Source: Defluviitaleaceae bacterium (GTDB taxonomy: Bacteria > Bacillota > Clostridia > Lachnospirales > WQUN01). From it: 5,842 nucleotides of DNA. Numbering within the stretch: the stretch's first letter is position 1; each line of letters starts with the position of its first letter. Of the stretch, positions 1-5,842 are shown piece by piece. A model generated the notes under the pieces. That model was not told the DNA's origin. It worked only from the letters and a program-made list of their open reading frames with translations, and made no database searches. Location of the stretch: contig WRHA01000280.1 of NCBI GenBank assembly GCA_009783395.1, forward strand, positions 1 to 5,842, in the 5' to 3' direction. The translations under genes and the position numbers were made by a program.

Positions 1-419
1 AACTTGGCGTGGAGTGGGATGTTGAAAAAAGTTCCGCGCCGATTAAACCTTCACAAAAATTTGAAGTGGGCATGTATATGAAGGAACAGTGGTATCGACT
101 TGTGAAAAAAAATCCGCCCAATTCTGCCGATCCGATTGAAAATCTCGACTGCTCCGTTTTGCAAAACACGCTGCTTTCGCCGATTTTAGGCATTCATGAC
201 CCTCGCGCCGACAAGCGCATCGACTTCGTTGGCGGCATACGCGGTCTTGAGGGCCTTGAAGCCCGAGTAAACAGCGGTGAAATGGCTGTTGCCTTCGCTC
301 TGTTTCCGACTTCGATGGATGAGCTCATGTCTGTCGCCGACGCCAATCAAATCATGCCGCCGAAATCAACATGGTTTGAGCCGAAGTTGCGGAGCGGGTT
401 ATTGGTACACTTGTTTTAG
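1..419 (+). CDS. DUF1015 family protein, 3' part (5' end outside window)
   Basis: This is the C-terminal part of a protein I recognise as DUF1015, a conserved family of unknown biochemical function found in many Bacillota and in archaea. From memory, some members sit near serine biosynthesis genes, but nothing here supports a role. The reading frame is open to the left edge: the codons before the GTG at position 9 read Leu-Gly without a stop, so that GTG is internal. The family signature is at the C-terminus, where Met-Pro-Pro-Lys-Ser-Thr-Trp-Phe-Glu-Pro-Lys-Leu is followed by a short hydrophobic end (about 355-416). Earlier segments, a 'FVGGIRGLEGLEARV' stretch and an 'AVAFALFPTSMDELM' stretch, also fit. 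It ends 55 bases before the nearest possible glgC start, with a promoter in between, so it is probably a separate transcription unit. The family call is firm; the function is unknown. Confidence 0.85.
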   Translation, partial: LGVEWDVEKSSAPIKPSQKFEVGMYMKEQWYRLVKKNPPNSADPIENLDCSVLQNTLLSPILGIHDPRADKRIDFVGGIRGLEGLEARVNSGEMAVAFALFPTSMDELMSVADANQIMPPKSTWFEPKLRSGLLVHLF

Positions 420-427
420 CAAACATA

Positions 428-456
428 TTGACTATCCTATGAAATGGTGAAATAAT
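428..456 (+). promoter_or_regulatory. Predicted sigma-A (sigma-70 type) promoter for glgCD
   Basis: TTGACT at 428-433 matches the -35 consensus at five of six bases. AATAAT at 451-456 matches the -10 consensus at five of six. The spacer is exactly 17 bases, and TGA directly before the -10 box gives an extended -10 element. Transcription would start near 463. That leaves a 5' leader of about 40 bases before the TTG start at 505, but only about 12 before the alternative GTG at 475, so it favours the later start. This is a visual match only. Confidence 0.65.
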
Positions 457-491
457 AAATTTAGAGAAATTTGTGTGAAAATTTATGGAAA

Positions 492-499
492 AGAGGTGG
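492..499 (+). promoter_or_regulatory. Ribosome binding site that sets the glgC start at TTG 505
   Basis: AGAGGTGG ends five bases before the in-frame TTG at 505. It is much stronger than anything upstream of the GTG at 475, where only a weak 'agagaaa' is seen. Starting at 505 gives [14 protein letters not shown], which has the usual N-terminal length for GlgC. Confidence 0.75.
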
Positions 500-504
500 A
501 CAAC

Positions 505-1800
505 TTGCGCAAATCGGAAATGATTGCCATGTTGTTAGCGGGGGGGCAAGGTAGCCGCTTGGGCGTACTTACCTCAAACAAAGCGAAGCCGGCGGTGCCT
601 TTTGGCGGAAAATACCGCATTATCGACTTCGCGATGTCAAATTGCGTAAACTCCGGTGTTACAACCGTCGGTGTTTTGACGCAATATCGGCCGCTACAAC
701 TTAATCAGCACATCGGAATCGGATCACCGTGGGATTTGGACAGACGAAGAGGCGGCGTAACGATTTTGTCGCCACACATGAAAACCGCAAGCGGTGAATG
801 GTATGCCGGAACCGCCGACGCTATCTATCAAAACATGGATTTCATAGATCAGTGTAACCCCGAGTATGTGCTAATTCTCGGCGGCGACCATATCTACAAA
901 ATGGATTATTCGAGAATGCTTGCGTTTCACAAAAAAAACAACTGTGACGTAAGCATCGCCGCACTTGAAATTCCCATCGAGGAGGCAAGTCGTTTCGGCG
1001 TTATTAACATACGCGACGACAATCGCATCTACGAGTTTGAAGAAAAGCCGCCAAAGCCAAAGTCAAATCTCGTAAACATGGGTATCTACATCTTTAAATG
1101 GGATTTGCTTCGCGATGCACTTGAACGCGACAACAAAATCCACCCTGATTCGGATTTCGGAAAACATGTTTTGCCCATGCTTCTCGAAGAGGGCAGGCGC
1201 ATGTTTGCGTATCCGTTTTTAGGTTATTGGAGGGACGTCGGAACTGTTGAATCCTACTGGGCTGCAAATATGGATTTAATTCAGACTGTCCCCGATTTTA
1301 ATTTGTACGAAAATTTTGACAAAACCTATACCGATTCCGACCACCAGCCGCCGCTTTTTACAGGATTAAACTCCGAGGTTAAGGCAAGTATCGTTTCCGA
1401 GGGTTGCGAGGTTTTGGGAAAAGTGTATAACTCGATTCTCGGACCGGATGTTATCGTTGAAGAAGGCGCGGTCGTTATCAATTCGATTCTGATGAAGAGC
1501 TGTTACGTCGGCAAAAACTCCGTGCTTGATCGCACAATAGTCGACGCACATTGTAAGATTGGCGATAATACGCATCTCGGCGCAGACGTGGGCGAAATCG
1601 TCCCGAACATACATCGCCCGAAAATTTACGACACGGGCATAACCGTTGTCGGTGAGCATTCAGAAATCCCCGGCAATGTTCGAATCGGCAAAAATTGCGT
1701 AATTTACGGCAAAACAACGTCCGACGATTATCCCGAGGGGCAACTTGACAGCGGGCAAAGCATCGTGAAAGAAGTAAATCAAAGCGGGGTGAGATCATGA
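505..1800 (+). CDS. glgC: Glucose-1-phosphate adenylyltransferase (ADP-glucose pyrophosphorylase), catalytic subunit GlgC
   Basis: This cytosolic enzyme makes ADP-glucose and pyrophosphate from ATP and glucose-1-phosphate, the committed step of bacterial glycogen synthesis. Starting at TTG 505 (431 residues), the nucleotidyltransferase domain begins with the nucleotide-binding loop GGQGSR at 13-18. The conserved [15 protein letters not shown] stretch follows at 28-42. The GGDHIYKMD motif at 126-134 contains the catalytic aspartate D128, equivalent to E. coli D142. FEEKP at 178-182 contains K181, equivalent to the glucose-1-phosphate-binding K195 of E. coli. From about residue 290 the repeating V/I-x-G pattern is the C-terminal left-handed beta-helix used for oligomerisation. 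All key residues are present, so it should be active. Its stop overlaps the glgD start (ATGA), which implies coupled translation of the two subunits. GTG 475 would add ten residues but lacks a good ribosome binding site and lies almost at the predicted transcription start. glgA, glgB and glgP are not in the window. Confidence 0.96.
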   Translation: MRKSEMIAMLLAGGQGSRLGVLTSNKAKPAVPFGGKYRIIDFAMSNCVNSGVTTVGVLTQYRPLQLNQHIGIGSPWDLDRRRGGVTILSPHMKTASGEWYAGTADAIYQNMDFIDQCNPEYVLILGGDHIYKMDYSRMLAFHKKNNCDVSIAALEIPIEEASRFGVINIRDDNRIYEFEEKPPKPKSNLVNMGIYIFKWDLLRDALERDNKIHPDSDFGKHVLPMLLEEGRRMFAYPFLGYWRDVGTVESYWAANMDLIQTVPDFNLYENFDKTYTDSDHQPPLFTGLNSEVKASIVSEGCEVLGKVYNSILGPDVIVEEGAVVINSILMKSCYVGKNSVLDRTIVDAHCKIGDNTHLGADVGEIVPNIHRPKIYDTGITVVGEHSEIPGNVRIGKNCVIYGKTTSDDYPEGQLDSGQSIVKEVNQSGVRS

Positions 1801-2915
1801 GAGCGGTCGGAATAATTTTAGCAGGCGGAAGAAATGAACGCCTTGGCGCACTTACGGAAAATCGTGCCGCTTCCGCGCTCCCGGTTGGAAGTTGCTATCG
1901 CGCCATCGACTTTCCGCTTAGCAGCATGACAAACTCAGGCATACAAAAAGTAGCCATTATTACACAGTACAACTCGCGTTCGTTACACGACCATTTGTCC
2001 AGCCCCAAGTGGTGGGATTTGGGCAACAAGCAGGGGGGCATGTTTGTTTTCTCGCCATACCAAAGCGGCGAAAATTCGATGTGGTTTCGAGGCACGGCGG
2101 ACGCAATTTTTCAAAATTTGACTTACCTCAAGCGAAGCAATGAGCCATATGTAATAATTTCTTCCGGCGATTGCGTATACAAGATGGATTTTAACAAGCT
2201 GATTGCGTTCCACGAGCAAAAGCAGGCAGACATTACAATCGCATACCGCCAAGTCCCCGATGGTGATGACATTAGGCAATACGGCGTGATGGAGCTTGAC
2301 CAAGCGGAACGCATGACCGATCTTGAGCAAAAGCCGCTTGAGCCGCAGTCGGATTTAGCGTCAATAGGTGTGTATATCATCTCGCGCCCGCTGTTAATTG
2401 AGCTTATCGAGACGATTGTTTCCGAAGGGCGTTACGACCTCGTGCTTGATTTGCTTTCGCGCTATCGCAAGCGACTTCGTATTTATGGATATCGCTTTGA
2501 CGGATACTGGCGTAATTTGGGTAGTATTCACTCGTATTTTGACTGCAATATGGACTTTTTGCGTCGTGAAATTCGCAACGATTTCATGTTGCAACACCCA
2601 TACATTAAAACTAAGCCGAAAGATGAGCCGCCCGCAAAGTTTAACAACGACGCACATGTTGTTAATTGTATTGTTGGAAGCGGTGCGATTTTGAATGGGT
2701 ATGCAAATCGATCCGTTATCTTCCGCCGCGTTTTCACGGGTGACCGCTCGCATATCACCAACTCTATTCTTATGGAAGGGACGCACATTTGGAATGATTG
2801 CGTAATCGAAAACGCAATTATCGACAAAGACGTAATCCTACACAGCGGCGCACGTATAATCGGCACGCCCGAATCGCCGATTGTTATCACAAAAGGGCAG
2901 GAAGTTAAGGCGTGA
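1797..2915 (+). CDS. glgD: ADP-glucose pyrophosphorylase regulatory-type subunit GlgD
   Basis: This is a GlgC paralogue of 372 residues that partners GlgC in Bacillota. In Geobacillus stearothermophilus GlgD alone is inactive but raises the activity of the GlgC/GlgD complex. Aligned to the GlgC upstream, it keeps the overall fold, including SGDCVYKMD at 123-131 and LEQKP at 176-180. The substrate loop has decayed: GGQGSR has become GGRNER (10-15), and [11 protein letters not shown] has become [11 protein letters not shown] (25-35), so two conserved lysines are now Ala25 and Cys33. Beta-helix-like repeats continue from about residue 285 to the end. The ATG overlaps the glgC stop by four bases and has GGGGTGAG at 1786-1793 as ribosome binding site. 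Its own stop overlaps the next GTG start. The identity is secure. The lack of catalysis is inferred from family knowledge and the changed loop. Confidence 0.93.
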   Translation: MRAVGIILAGGRNERLGALTENRAASALPVGSCYRAIDFPLSSMTNSGIQKVAIITQYNSRSLHDHLSSPKWWDLGNKQGGMFVFSPYQSGENSMWFRGTADAIFQNLTYLKRSNEPYVIISSGDCVYKMDFNKLIAFHEQKQADITIAYRQVPDGDDIRQYGVMELDQAERMTDLEQKPLEPQSDLASIGVYIISRPLLIELIETIVSEGRYDLVLDLLSRYRKRLRIYGYRFDGYWRNLGSIHSYFDCNMDFLRREIRNDFMLQHPYIKTKPKDEPPAKFNNDAHVVNCIVGSGAILNGYANRSVIFRRVFTGDRSHITNSILMEGTHIWNDCVIENAIIDKDVILHSGARIIGTPESPIVITKGQEVKA

Positions 2916-3451
2916 CTTTAGTCGCAAACACACGAAAAACCGCCGTGCGCATCGCAAGCGTTGCAACGGCGGTTTTTGATATGCATTTTCCGTTTGGCAT
3001 AAGAATGAACAAAGATACGCATGTTTTCGATGCAAGTTTTTTTGAGAATGAAAGAGGAGAGAAGCGATGCTTTATGGCGGCGTTGCCGATTGAAACAGCC
3101 GAGGAGATTGCGGCAGAAGGCGTTAAAACAGCGGGAAGCATTCATCGCATCGACCGCATTGAAACCGCCGAACATTTAGCGTTTCGCAAATTTTGTTCGG
3201 AATATGAAACCGCGCTGATTTTTTTGCCACAGGATGACGGTTTGCGCGTTTTGCATATTGACGACAATCTCCCGGTTGCGGCGCATTGTATCAGCAATTC
3301 TCCCGTTCGCCGCACGGAGGAGTTTCTTCTTTTTTACAACGCGATCGAAAACAAGCCGAAAATCGTGCTTGTTGAAAATGAAAAAGATTTAGCATGGGTA
3401 CGCGAAATTTTGCCCGAGTTTCCGATACTTCATATAAACATACTTGAATGA
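2912..3451 (+). CDS. Hypothetical protein downstream of glgD
   Basis: I do not recognise a named family. The 179-residue product has no signal peptide, no clear membrane segment and no cysteine metal motif. It reads as a soluble alpha/beta protein. Features to search with are 'DMHFPFGIR' (23-31), 'GSIHRIDRIETAEHLAFRKF' (75-94), 'LIFLPQDDGLRVLHIDDNLP' (102-121) and a C-terminal strand-turn-helix segment containing 'IVLVENEKDLAWVREIL' (151-167). GTG 2912 overlaps the glgD stop as GTGA and has AGGA at 2899-2902, nine bases upstream, so translation is probably coupled to glgD. A strong terminator-like hairpin (2935-2977) lies within codons 8 to 22 of this reading. If that hairpin is a true operon end, the gene could instead start at ATG 2981 or ATG 3005, but neither has a clear ribosome binding site. 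Codon use resembles that of its neighbours. A real gene is likely; its start and function are uncertain. Confidence 0.75.
   Translation: MTLVANTRKTAVRIASVATAVFDMHFPFGIRMNKDTHVFDASFFENERGEKRCFMAALPIETAEEIAAEGVKTAGSIHRIDRIETAEHLAFRKFCSEYETALIFLPQDDGLRVLHIDDNLPVAAHCISNSPVRRTEEFLLFYNAIENKPKIVLVENEKDLAWVREILPEFPILHINILE
2935..2977 (+). terminator. Intrinsic-terminator-like hairpin just after glgD, inside the start of the next gene
   Basis: AAAAACCGCCGT (2935-2946) pairs perfectly over 12 bases with ACGGCGGTTTTT (2966-2977) around a 19-base loop. The GC-rich core followed by five T residues is the classic shape of a Rho-independent terminator. Because the left arm begins with five A residues, it could act in both directions. 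It begins 20 bases after the glgD stop, where an operon end would be expected, yet it lies within the reading frame that starts at 2912. Ribosomes translating that frame would disrupt it. Confidence 0.6.
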
Positions 3452-3489
3452 TTTAGGGTTTTTAGAGGTCGACCGTGTTCTACATCAAG

Positions 3490-3531
3490 CCCCCTGTCCA
3501 TATACTATAAAAAACGGACCGGGGGTTTTTT
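3490..3531 (+). terminator. Rho-independent terminator between the glg block and yabP
   Basis: CCCCC (3490-3494) pairs with GGGGG (3521-3525), and GTCC (3496-3499) pairs with GGAC (3516-3519). There is one T-C mismatch between the two stem parts and an A/T-rich 16-base loop. Six T residues follow directly (3526-3531). It lies 38 bases after the stop of the unknown gene and 28 bases before the yabP ATG, so it separates the two transcription units. Confidence 0.85.
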
Positions 3532-3544
3532 GATCCCTGAGATG

Positions 3545-3554
3545 AAAGGGGAGG
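3545..3554 (+). promoter_or_regulatory. Strong ribosome binding site that sets the yabP start
   Basis: AAAGGGGAGG ends five bases before ATG 3560. In-frame codons further upstream, TTG 3530 and ATG 3542, fall in the terminator T-run or overlap this site, so they are unlikely starts. Confidence 0.8.
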
Positions 3555-3559
3555 CTTTT

Positions 3560-3871
3560 ATGGCAACAATGACACCGCTTCGTATGCCCGGTGAGGAAAA
3601 AAAGCGTGCGCCCTCGAGGCACAGCATCACAATCGAGAAGCGCGAGAGCGTAAGTGTTTTGGGGGTTACGGACGTAATATCGTTTGACGAGGAATCGGTA
3701 ATCGGCGAAACGGAACTTGGTGTGCTGGTAATCCGCGGCGTTAATTTGCATGTGAATCGCATTAATCTTGAAAGCGGCGAACTTTCGGTTTCGGGCGAAA
3801 TTGACGGAATTGCATATGAAAATTCCGCCGCGGGCAAGGGCAAATCCTTTATGGGACGGCTGTTTCGGTGA
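3560..3871 (+). CDS. yabP: Sporulation protein YabP
   Basis: This is a 103-residue member of the YabP/YqfC family. In B. subtilis yabP is transcribed in the mother cell under sigma-E and is needed for normal sporulation; its biochemical role is not known. The start chosen at ATG 3560 has a strong ribosome binding site. After a charged N-terminal tail comes the family core: RHSITIEKRESVSVLGVTDV (20-39), SFDEESVIGETELGVLVIRG (41-60), and an LxVxxINLESGELxVxGxI stretch (63-81). These predict short beta strands, as in the family. The C-terminal SFMGRLFR resembles the GFFSKLFK end I recall for the B. subtilis protein. The length is typical. It overlaps yabQ by GTGA, the usual yabP-yabQ order. No convincing promoter is seen in the 108 bases upstream beyond the terminator. 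Confidence 0.92.
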   Translation: MATMTPLRMPGEEKKRAPSRHSITIEKRESVSVLGVTDVISFDEESVIGETELGVLVIRGVNLHVNRINLESGELSVSGEIDGIAYENSAAGKGKSFMGRLFR

Positions 3872-4347
3872 CTTCCCTCTCCGAACAAGCGTGGCTTTTT
3901 TTCCTATCTGTTTTGACCGGCGCGGGCATCGGACTTTATTACGATGCTTTTAGAATTTTGCGAAAAACCGCGCCATTTTTTGCAAAAAACGCAGTTGCTG
4001 TGCAGGACACGTTGTTTTGGCTTGTCGCGACCGGCGGCATGTTTTATTTTCTCCTGCATGAAAATTTCGGCGAAATCCGCATGTTTGCGGTGATGGGTGC
4101 GGTTCTTGGGGCTGTACTCTATTTTGCCGCGCTTTCGCGCCTAATCATTGTCACTTTCGTCGCGGTAATCGAGTTTTTGAAAAAAGTTATCACCGCCGCG
4201 CTGAAAATTATTTTCGCGCCGCTAATTTGGGTTTACAAATACCTCAAACCAAAATTACGCGCAGGGCTGTACAGCCTTGCGCGTTATGGCAAAATGAAGC
4301 TGAAAAATCTCTGTAGGAACTGGTTTATTTTTCGTAAAAAGGTCTAA
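3868..4347 (+). CDS. yabQ: Spore cortex biosynthesis protein YabQ
   Basis: YabQ is a membrane protein of the forespore outer membrane, needed for cortex formation in B. subtilis. The 159-residue product has hydrophobic segments at about 8-25, 48-64, 72-103 and 107-124, followed by a Lys/Arg-rich tail (125-159), which is probably cytoplasmic. Recognisable family features are the GxGxGLYYDAFRILRK stretch near 18-33, DTLFW at 47-51 and the HENFGEIRMF segment at 64-73. GTG 3868 overlaps the yabP stop, with GGGACGG at 3853-3859 as a modest ribosome binding site, so expression is probably coupled to yabP. divIC, which follows yabQ in many Bacillota, is absent; the next gene is on the other strand and its stop lies two bases away. 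A 28-base near-palindrome lies within codons about 130 to 139. Confidence 0.88.
   Translation: MTSLSEQAWLFFLSVLTGAGIGLYYDAFRILRKTAPFFAKNAVAVQDTLFWLVATGGMFYFLLHENFGEIRMFAVMGAVLGAVLYFAALSRLIIVTFVAVIEFLKKVITAALKIIFAPLIWVYKYLKPKLRAGLYSLARYGKMKLKNLCRNWFIFRKKV
4257..4284 (-). terminator. 28-base near-palindrome inside yabQ, possible terminator for holA transcripts
   Basis: ACGCGCAGGGCTGT (4257-4270) is followed at once by ACAGCCTTGCGCGT (4271-4284), its reverse complement apart from one G/T pair. On the plus strand that pair is a G-U wobble, giving a stem of about 12 pairs with a GUAC loop. Read on the minus strand it lies 65 bases past the holA stop and is followed by AATTTTGG, a weak U-tract. 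The plus-strand side has no T-run, so it should not stop yabQ transcription. The terminator role is a guess; the symmetry is plain. Confidence 0.4.
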
Positions 4348-4349
4348 CA

Positions 4350-5318
4350 TTATGCGATCGAAATAAGCAGCATCTCCACGCCGATTTCTGGCGATACAAG
4401 CCCCGTTTTCATACGCAAATCGGTGTCACTGCACTTTTCAAGCGCGGCAATCAGCGATTCTTCTGTAAATCGGCGACCGTGTGAAAGTGCTTCGCCAATC
4501 ACAAAATCCATAATTTTTAACTCCTTGGCAATCTGTGCGCGGGGAGTATTTTTTTTTGTGTGCGCCATGCAAAGCAGGATTATGCGGAGCTGACGGATCA
4601 TCATCGTTAAAATCATGTACGGCGATTCTTTGAGAAACAGCATGTCGCGATACAGTTTTAGCGCATCTGCCGTGCGTCCCGCTCCCATGGCTTTTGTTAA
4701 ATCGAAAATTCGCGCTTCCAGGGTTTGCGTGCAAATTTCATCGATGTCTCGGGCTGAAATTTCGCTTTTTTCGCCGCAAAAATGAACTAATTTTTCCATC
4801 TCGTTTGCGAGTGTCGACATGTCGCTTCCGCATGTGCGCAAAAAATGTTGCGCCGCGCCCGACGCGAAGTTTTTGCCCTTTTTCTTCGCCAAAAAACCGA
4901 GCCACTTTGTCAAATCCGCCGATGCAAGCGGGGCGCACTCGAACATTGCGCCAAGCTTTGCGGCAGTTTTATACGCCCGCGTGCGCTTGTCGATTTCGCT
5001 CTCCGTGAAAACAAGCGTCGTATCCGCAGGTATTTTGGCAAAATAGTCCGCCATTTTCTCGGATTCTTCCTTGCGACCTTGGGCAAAAAGCCCCGAATTT
5101 CGCACAAAAATAAGCCGCTTCTCCGCCGAAAATCCAACGGTTTCCGCCGCCATAATAATTTCTGCCACAGGCATCGCACCATCGAAAACAGTTTTCGCCA
5201 CACCACACGCCGCTTCAATTTCCGCCGCATAATGCAACACCAAAAACCGCTCCTCGCCGAAAAGCACATACAGATTTCGTATTTCTCCGCGTGAAAGTTC
5301 TGATTTTAGCTGTTGCAT
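4350..5318 (-). CDS. holA: DNA polymerase III subunit delta
   Basis: Delta is the clamp-loader subunit that opens the beta sliding clamp during chromosome replication. The product of 322 residues has the usual family length. The N-terminal signature YVLFGEERFL is at 17-26 and marks the RecA-like domain I, which has no working ATPase in this subunit. KRLIFVRNSGLF (67-78) and LVFTESEIDKRTRAYKTA (102-119) follow, then the conserved D166-x3-L170-x-NEMEKL pattern. The C-terminal collar domain has IRQLRIILL (241-249) and the family ending DLRMKTG (300-306) before a hydrophobic tail. ATG 5318 was chosen because GGAGGGGG (plus-strand 5325-5332) lies six bases upstream; a further in-frame codon at 5336 would precede this site. 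The gene begins one base after the stop of the ATP-grasp gene, so the two are likely co-transcribed. It meets yabQ tail to tail, two bases apart. Confidence 0.95.
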   Translation of the reverse strand: MQQLKSELSRGEIRNLYVLFGEERFLVLHYAAEIEAACGVAKTVFDGAMPVAEIIMAAETVGFSAEKRLIFVRNSGLFAQGRKEESEKMADYFAKIPADTTLVFTESEIDKRTRAYKTAAKLGAMFECAPLASADLTKWLGFLAKKKGKNFASGAAQHFLRTCGSDMSTLANEMEKLVHFCGEKSEISARDIDEICTQTLEARIFDLTKAMGAGRTADALKLYRDMLFLKESPYMILTMMIRQLRIILLCMAHTKKNTPRAQIAKELKIMDFVIGEALSHGRRFTEESLIAALEKCSDTDLRMKTGLVSPEIGVEMLLISIA

Positions 5319-5319
5319 G

Positions 5320-5842
5320 TTATTCCCCCTCCACAACCGACGCCATGGTCAAGCCGCTCGTCCCTCCGGAAATTACCCCCGCAAGCCCTGCACGGGAATA
5401 AAGCCCGGCAAGATTGCCGCTGTAAACGTACATCCCTGTGATATTGTTATACGTTTGAAATTCAGGGCATTCGCTTGCATTGAAATCAAGATTTTCCGTG
5501 CGATACGGCGGACAATATTTTTGCAAAAGGTAACCGCTCCGCGAGAAACGTTCGCTTTTCTGACTGTTGCTATCGGAGCTATCGGAATCCGTCGCATCTT
5601 TCACCGCCGCCGCCCACGCATCCGAGTCCATATCAACCCCCGCGAAAACCCCCCGCGCAGCATATGAGTCCTCCGGCTTAATAATCCAATCATTTTTGTT
5701 GCGCAAAACATCATCCAAATCAAACGCCCCGCGCACAAGAGGAAAGGTCTCCGGCACATGCCGCAAAACAAACTCCCGCTCGTCCGCCGTAAGAAACGCA
5801 AGCGTTTCCTCTCGCCGCAAAATTTCGAAAATAATTTTATTG
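5320..5842 (-). CDS. ATP-grasp / glutathionylspermidine synthase-like protein, 3' part (5' end outside window)
   Basis: This is the last 173 residues of a longer protein whose frame is open to the right edge; the TTG at 5820 is probably internal. It resembles circularly permuted ATP-grasp and glutathionylspermidine synthase-like proteins, which are ATP-dependent carboxylate-amine ligases. Numbering from the first visible residue, the 'EFVLRHVPETF' stretch (23-33) is followed by WIIKPEDSYAARGVFAG (52-68), which holds the nucleotide-binding lysine K55 and a glycine-poor version of the usual GGRGV loop. YLLQKYCPPY (104-113) would form the adenine hinge. GMYVYSGNLAGLYSRAG (136-152) and ISGGTSGLT (157-165) match the C-terminal metal/phosphate region. 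A Ser/Asp-rich insert at about 83-95 contains a duplicated 9-base unit. The substrate cannot be told from this fragment. The fold is likely; the exact family is less sure. Confidence 0.7.
   Translation of the reverse strand, partial: NKIIFEILRREETLAFLTADEREFVLRHVPETFPLVRGAFDLDDVLRNKNDWIIKPEDSYAARGVFAGVDMDSDAWAAAVKDATDSDSSDSNSQKSERFSRSGYLLQKYCPPYRTENLDFNASECPEFQTYNNITGMYVYSGNLAGLYSRAGLAGVISGGTSGLTMASVVEGE
5325..5332 (-). promoter_or_regulatory. Ribosome binding site for holA, inside the end of the ATP-grasp gene
   Basis: On the minus strand GGAGGGGG lies six bases before the holA ATG at 5318, within the last codons of the upstream gene. This favours the start at 5318 over 5336 and suggests that holA translation follows on from that gene. 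Confidence 0.8.
5569..5586 (-). repeat. Tandem 9-base duplication encoding Ser-Asp-Ser twice
   Basis: GCTATCGGA occurs twice without a gap on the plus strand. On the minus strand each unit is TCCGATAGC and is in frame as Ser-Asp-Ser, within the Ser/Asp-rich insert of the ATP-grasp gene. It looks like a recent slippage duplication that kept the frame. Confidence 0.8.

Noticed and set aside
540..546. Run of seven G residues in the codons of the GlgC nucleotide-binding loop
   Set aside because: It comes from the Ala-Gly-Gly codons of a conserved motif. The frame is intact, so phase variation would be speculation.
931..938. Run of eight A residues in glgC as a slippage or phase-variation site
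   Set aside because: It encodes normal Lys codons in an intact gene, and nothing suggests programmed frameshifting or an alternative product.
1366..1798. Overlapping minus-strand open frames opposite the 3' end of glgC
   Set aside because: They lie wholly opposite a well-supported gene, have no recognisable domains or ribosome binding sites, and are rich in Arg and Cys as expected for antisense translation.
3499..3506. CATATACT as a possible sigma-E -10 box for yabP
   Set aside because: It resembles the sigma-E -10 consensus, but no ATA-type -35 element is found 13 to 15 bases upstream and the site lies inside the terminator stem and loop.
3530..3559. Extended yabP start at TTG 3530
   Set aside because: The codon lies in the terminator T-run with no ribosome binding site, whereas ATG 3560 has a strong one at the right distance.
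4694..5294. Plus-strand and other-frame open frames overlapping holA, up to 149 residues
   Set aside because: Their composition is basic and aromatic without any motif, and holA on the minus strand explains the region fully.

Overview
The window comes from an endospore-forming member of the Bacillota, most likely a clostridial-type lineage or a spore-forming negativicute. The evidence is a yabP-yabQ sporulation pair, the two-subunit GlgC/GlgD form of ADP-glucose pyrophosphorylase that is typical of Bacillota, AGGAGG-like ribosome binding sites, and GTG/TTG starts with 4-base stop/start overlaps. I cannot name the genus. No mobile element, CRISPR array, tRNA or rRNA is visible.

The left part is all on the plus strand. 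It begins with the 3' end of a DUF1015-family gene (1-419). A short gap follows with a near-consensus sigma-A type promoter (428-456). Then come glgC (505-1800) and glgD (1797-2915), which overlap by ATGA and encode the enzyme that makes ADP-glucose for glycogen synthesis. glgD overlaps by GTGA an unrecognised 179-residue gene (2912-3451). The first codons of that gene contain a strong intrinsic-terminator-like hairpin (2935-2977). A second, clear terminator (3490-3531) closes this block.

The middle part holds yabP (3560-3871) and yabQ (3868-4347), again joined by a GTGA overlap. In Bacillus subtilis both are mother-cell sporulation genes. The gene that often follows, divIC, is absent. Instead yabQ runs head-on into holA with 2 bases between the stop codons.

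The right part is on the minus strand. The 3' part of an ATP-grasp gene enters from the right edge (5842-5320) and is followed one base later by holA (5318-4350), the DNA polymerase III delta subunit. A 28-base near-palindrome inside yabQ (4257-4284) lies just past the holA stop and may end holA transcripts.

No new multi-gene system stands out. The points most worth checking are the hairpin inside the start of the unknown gene, the 28-base palindrome inside yabQ, and the unknown gene itself, which sits between glycogen and sporulation genes.
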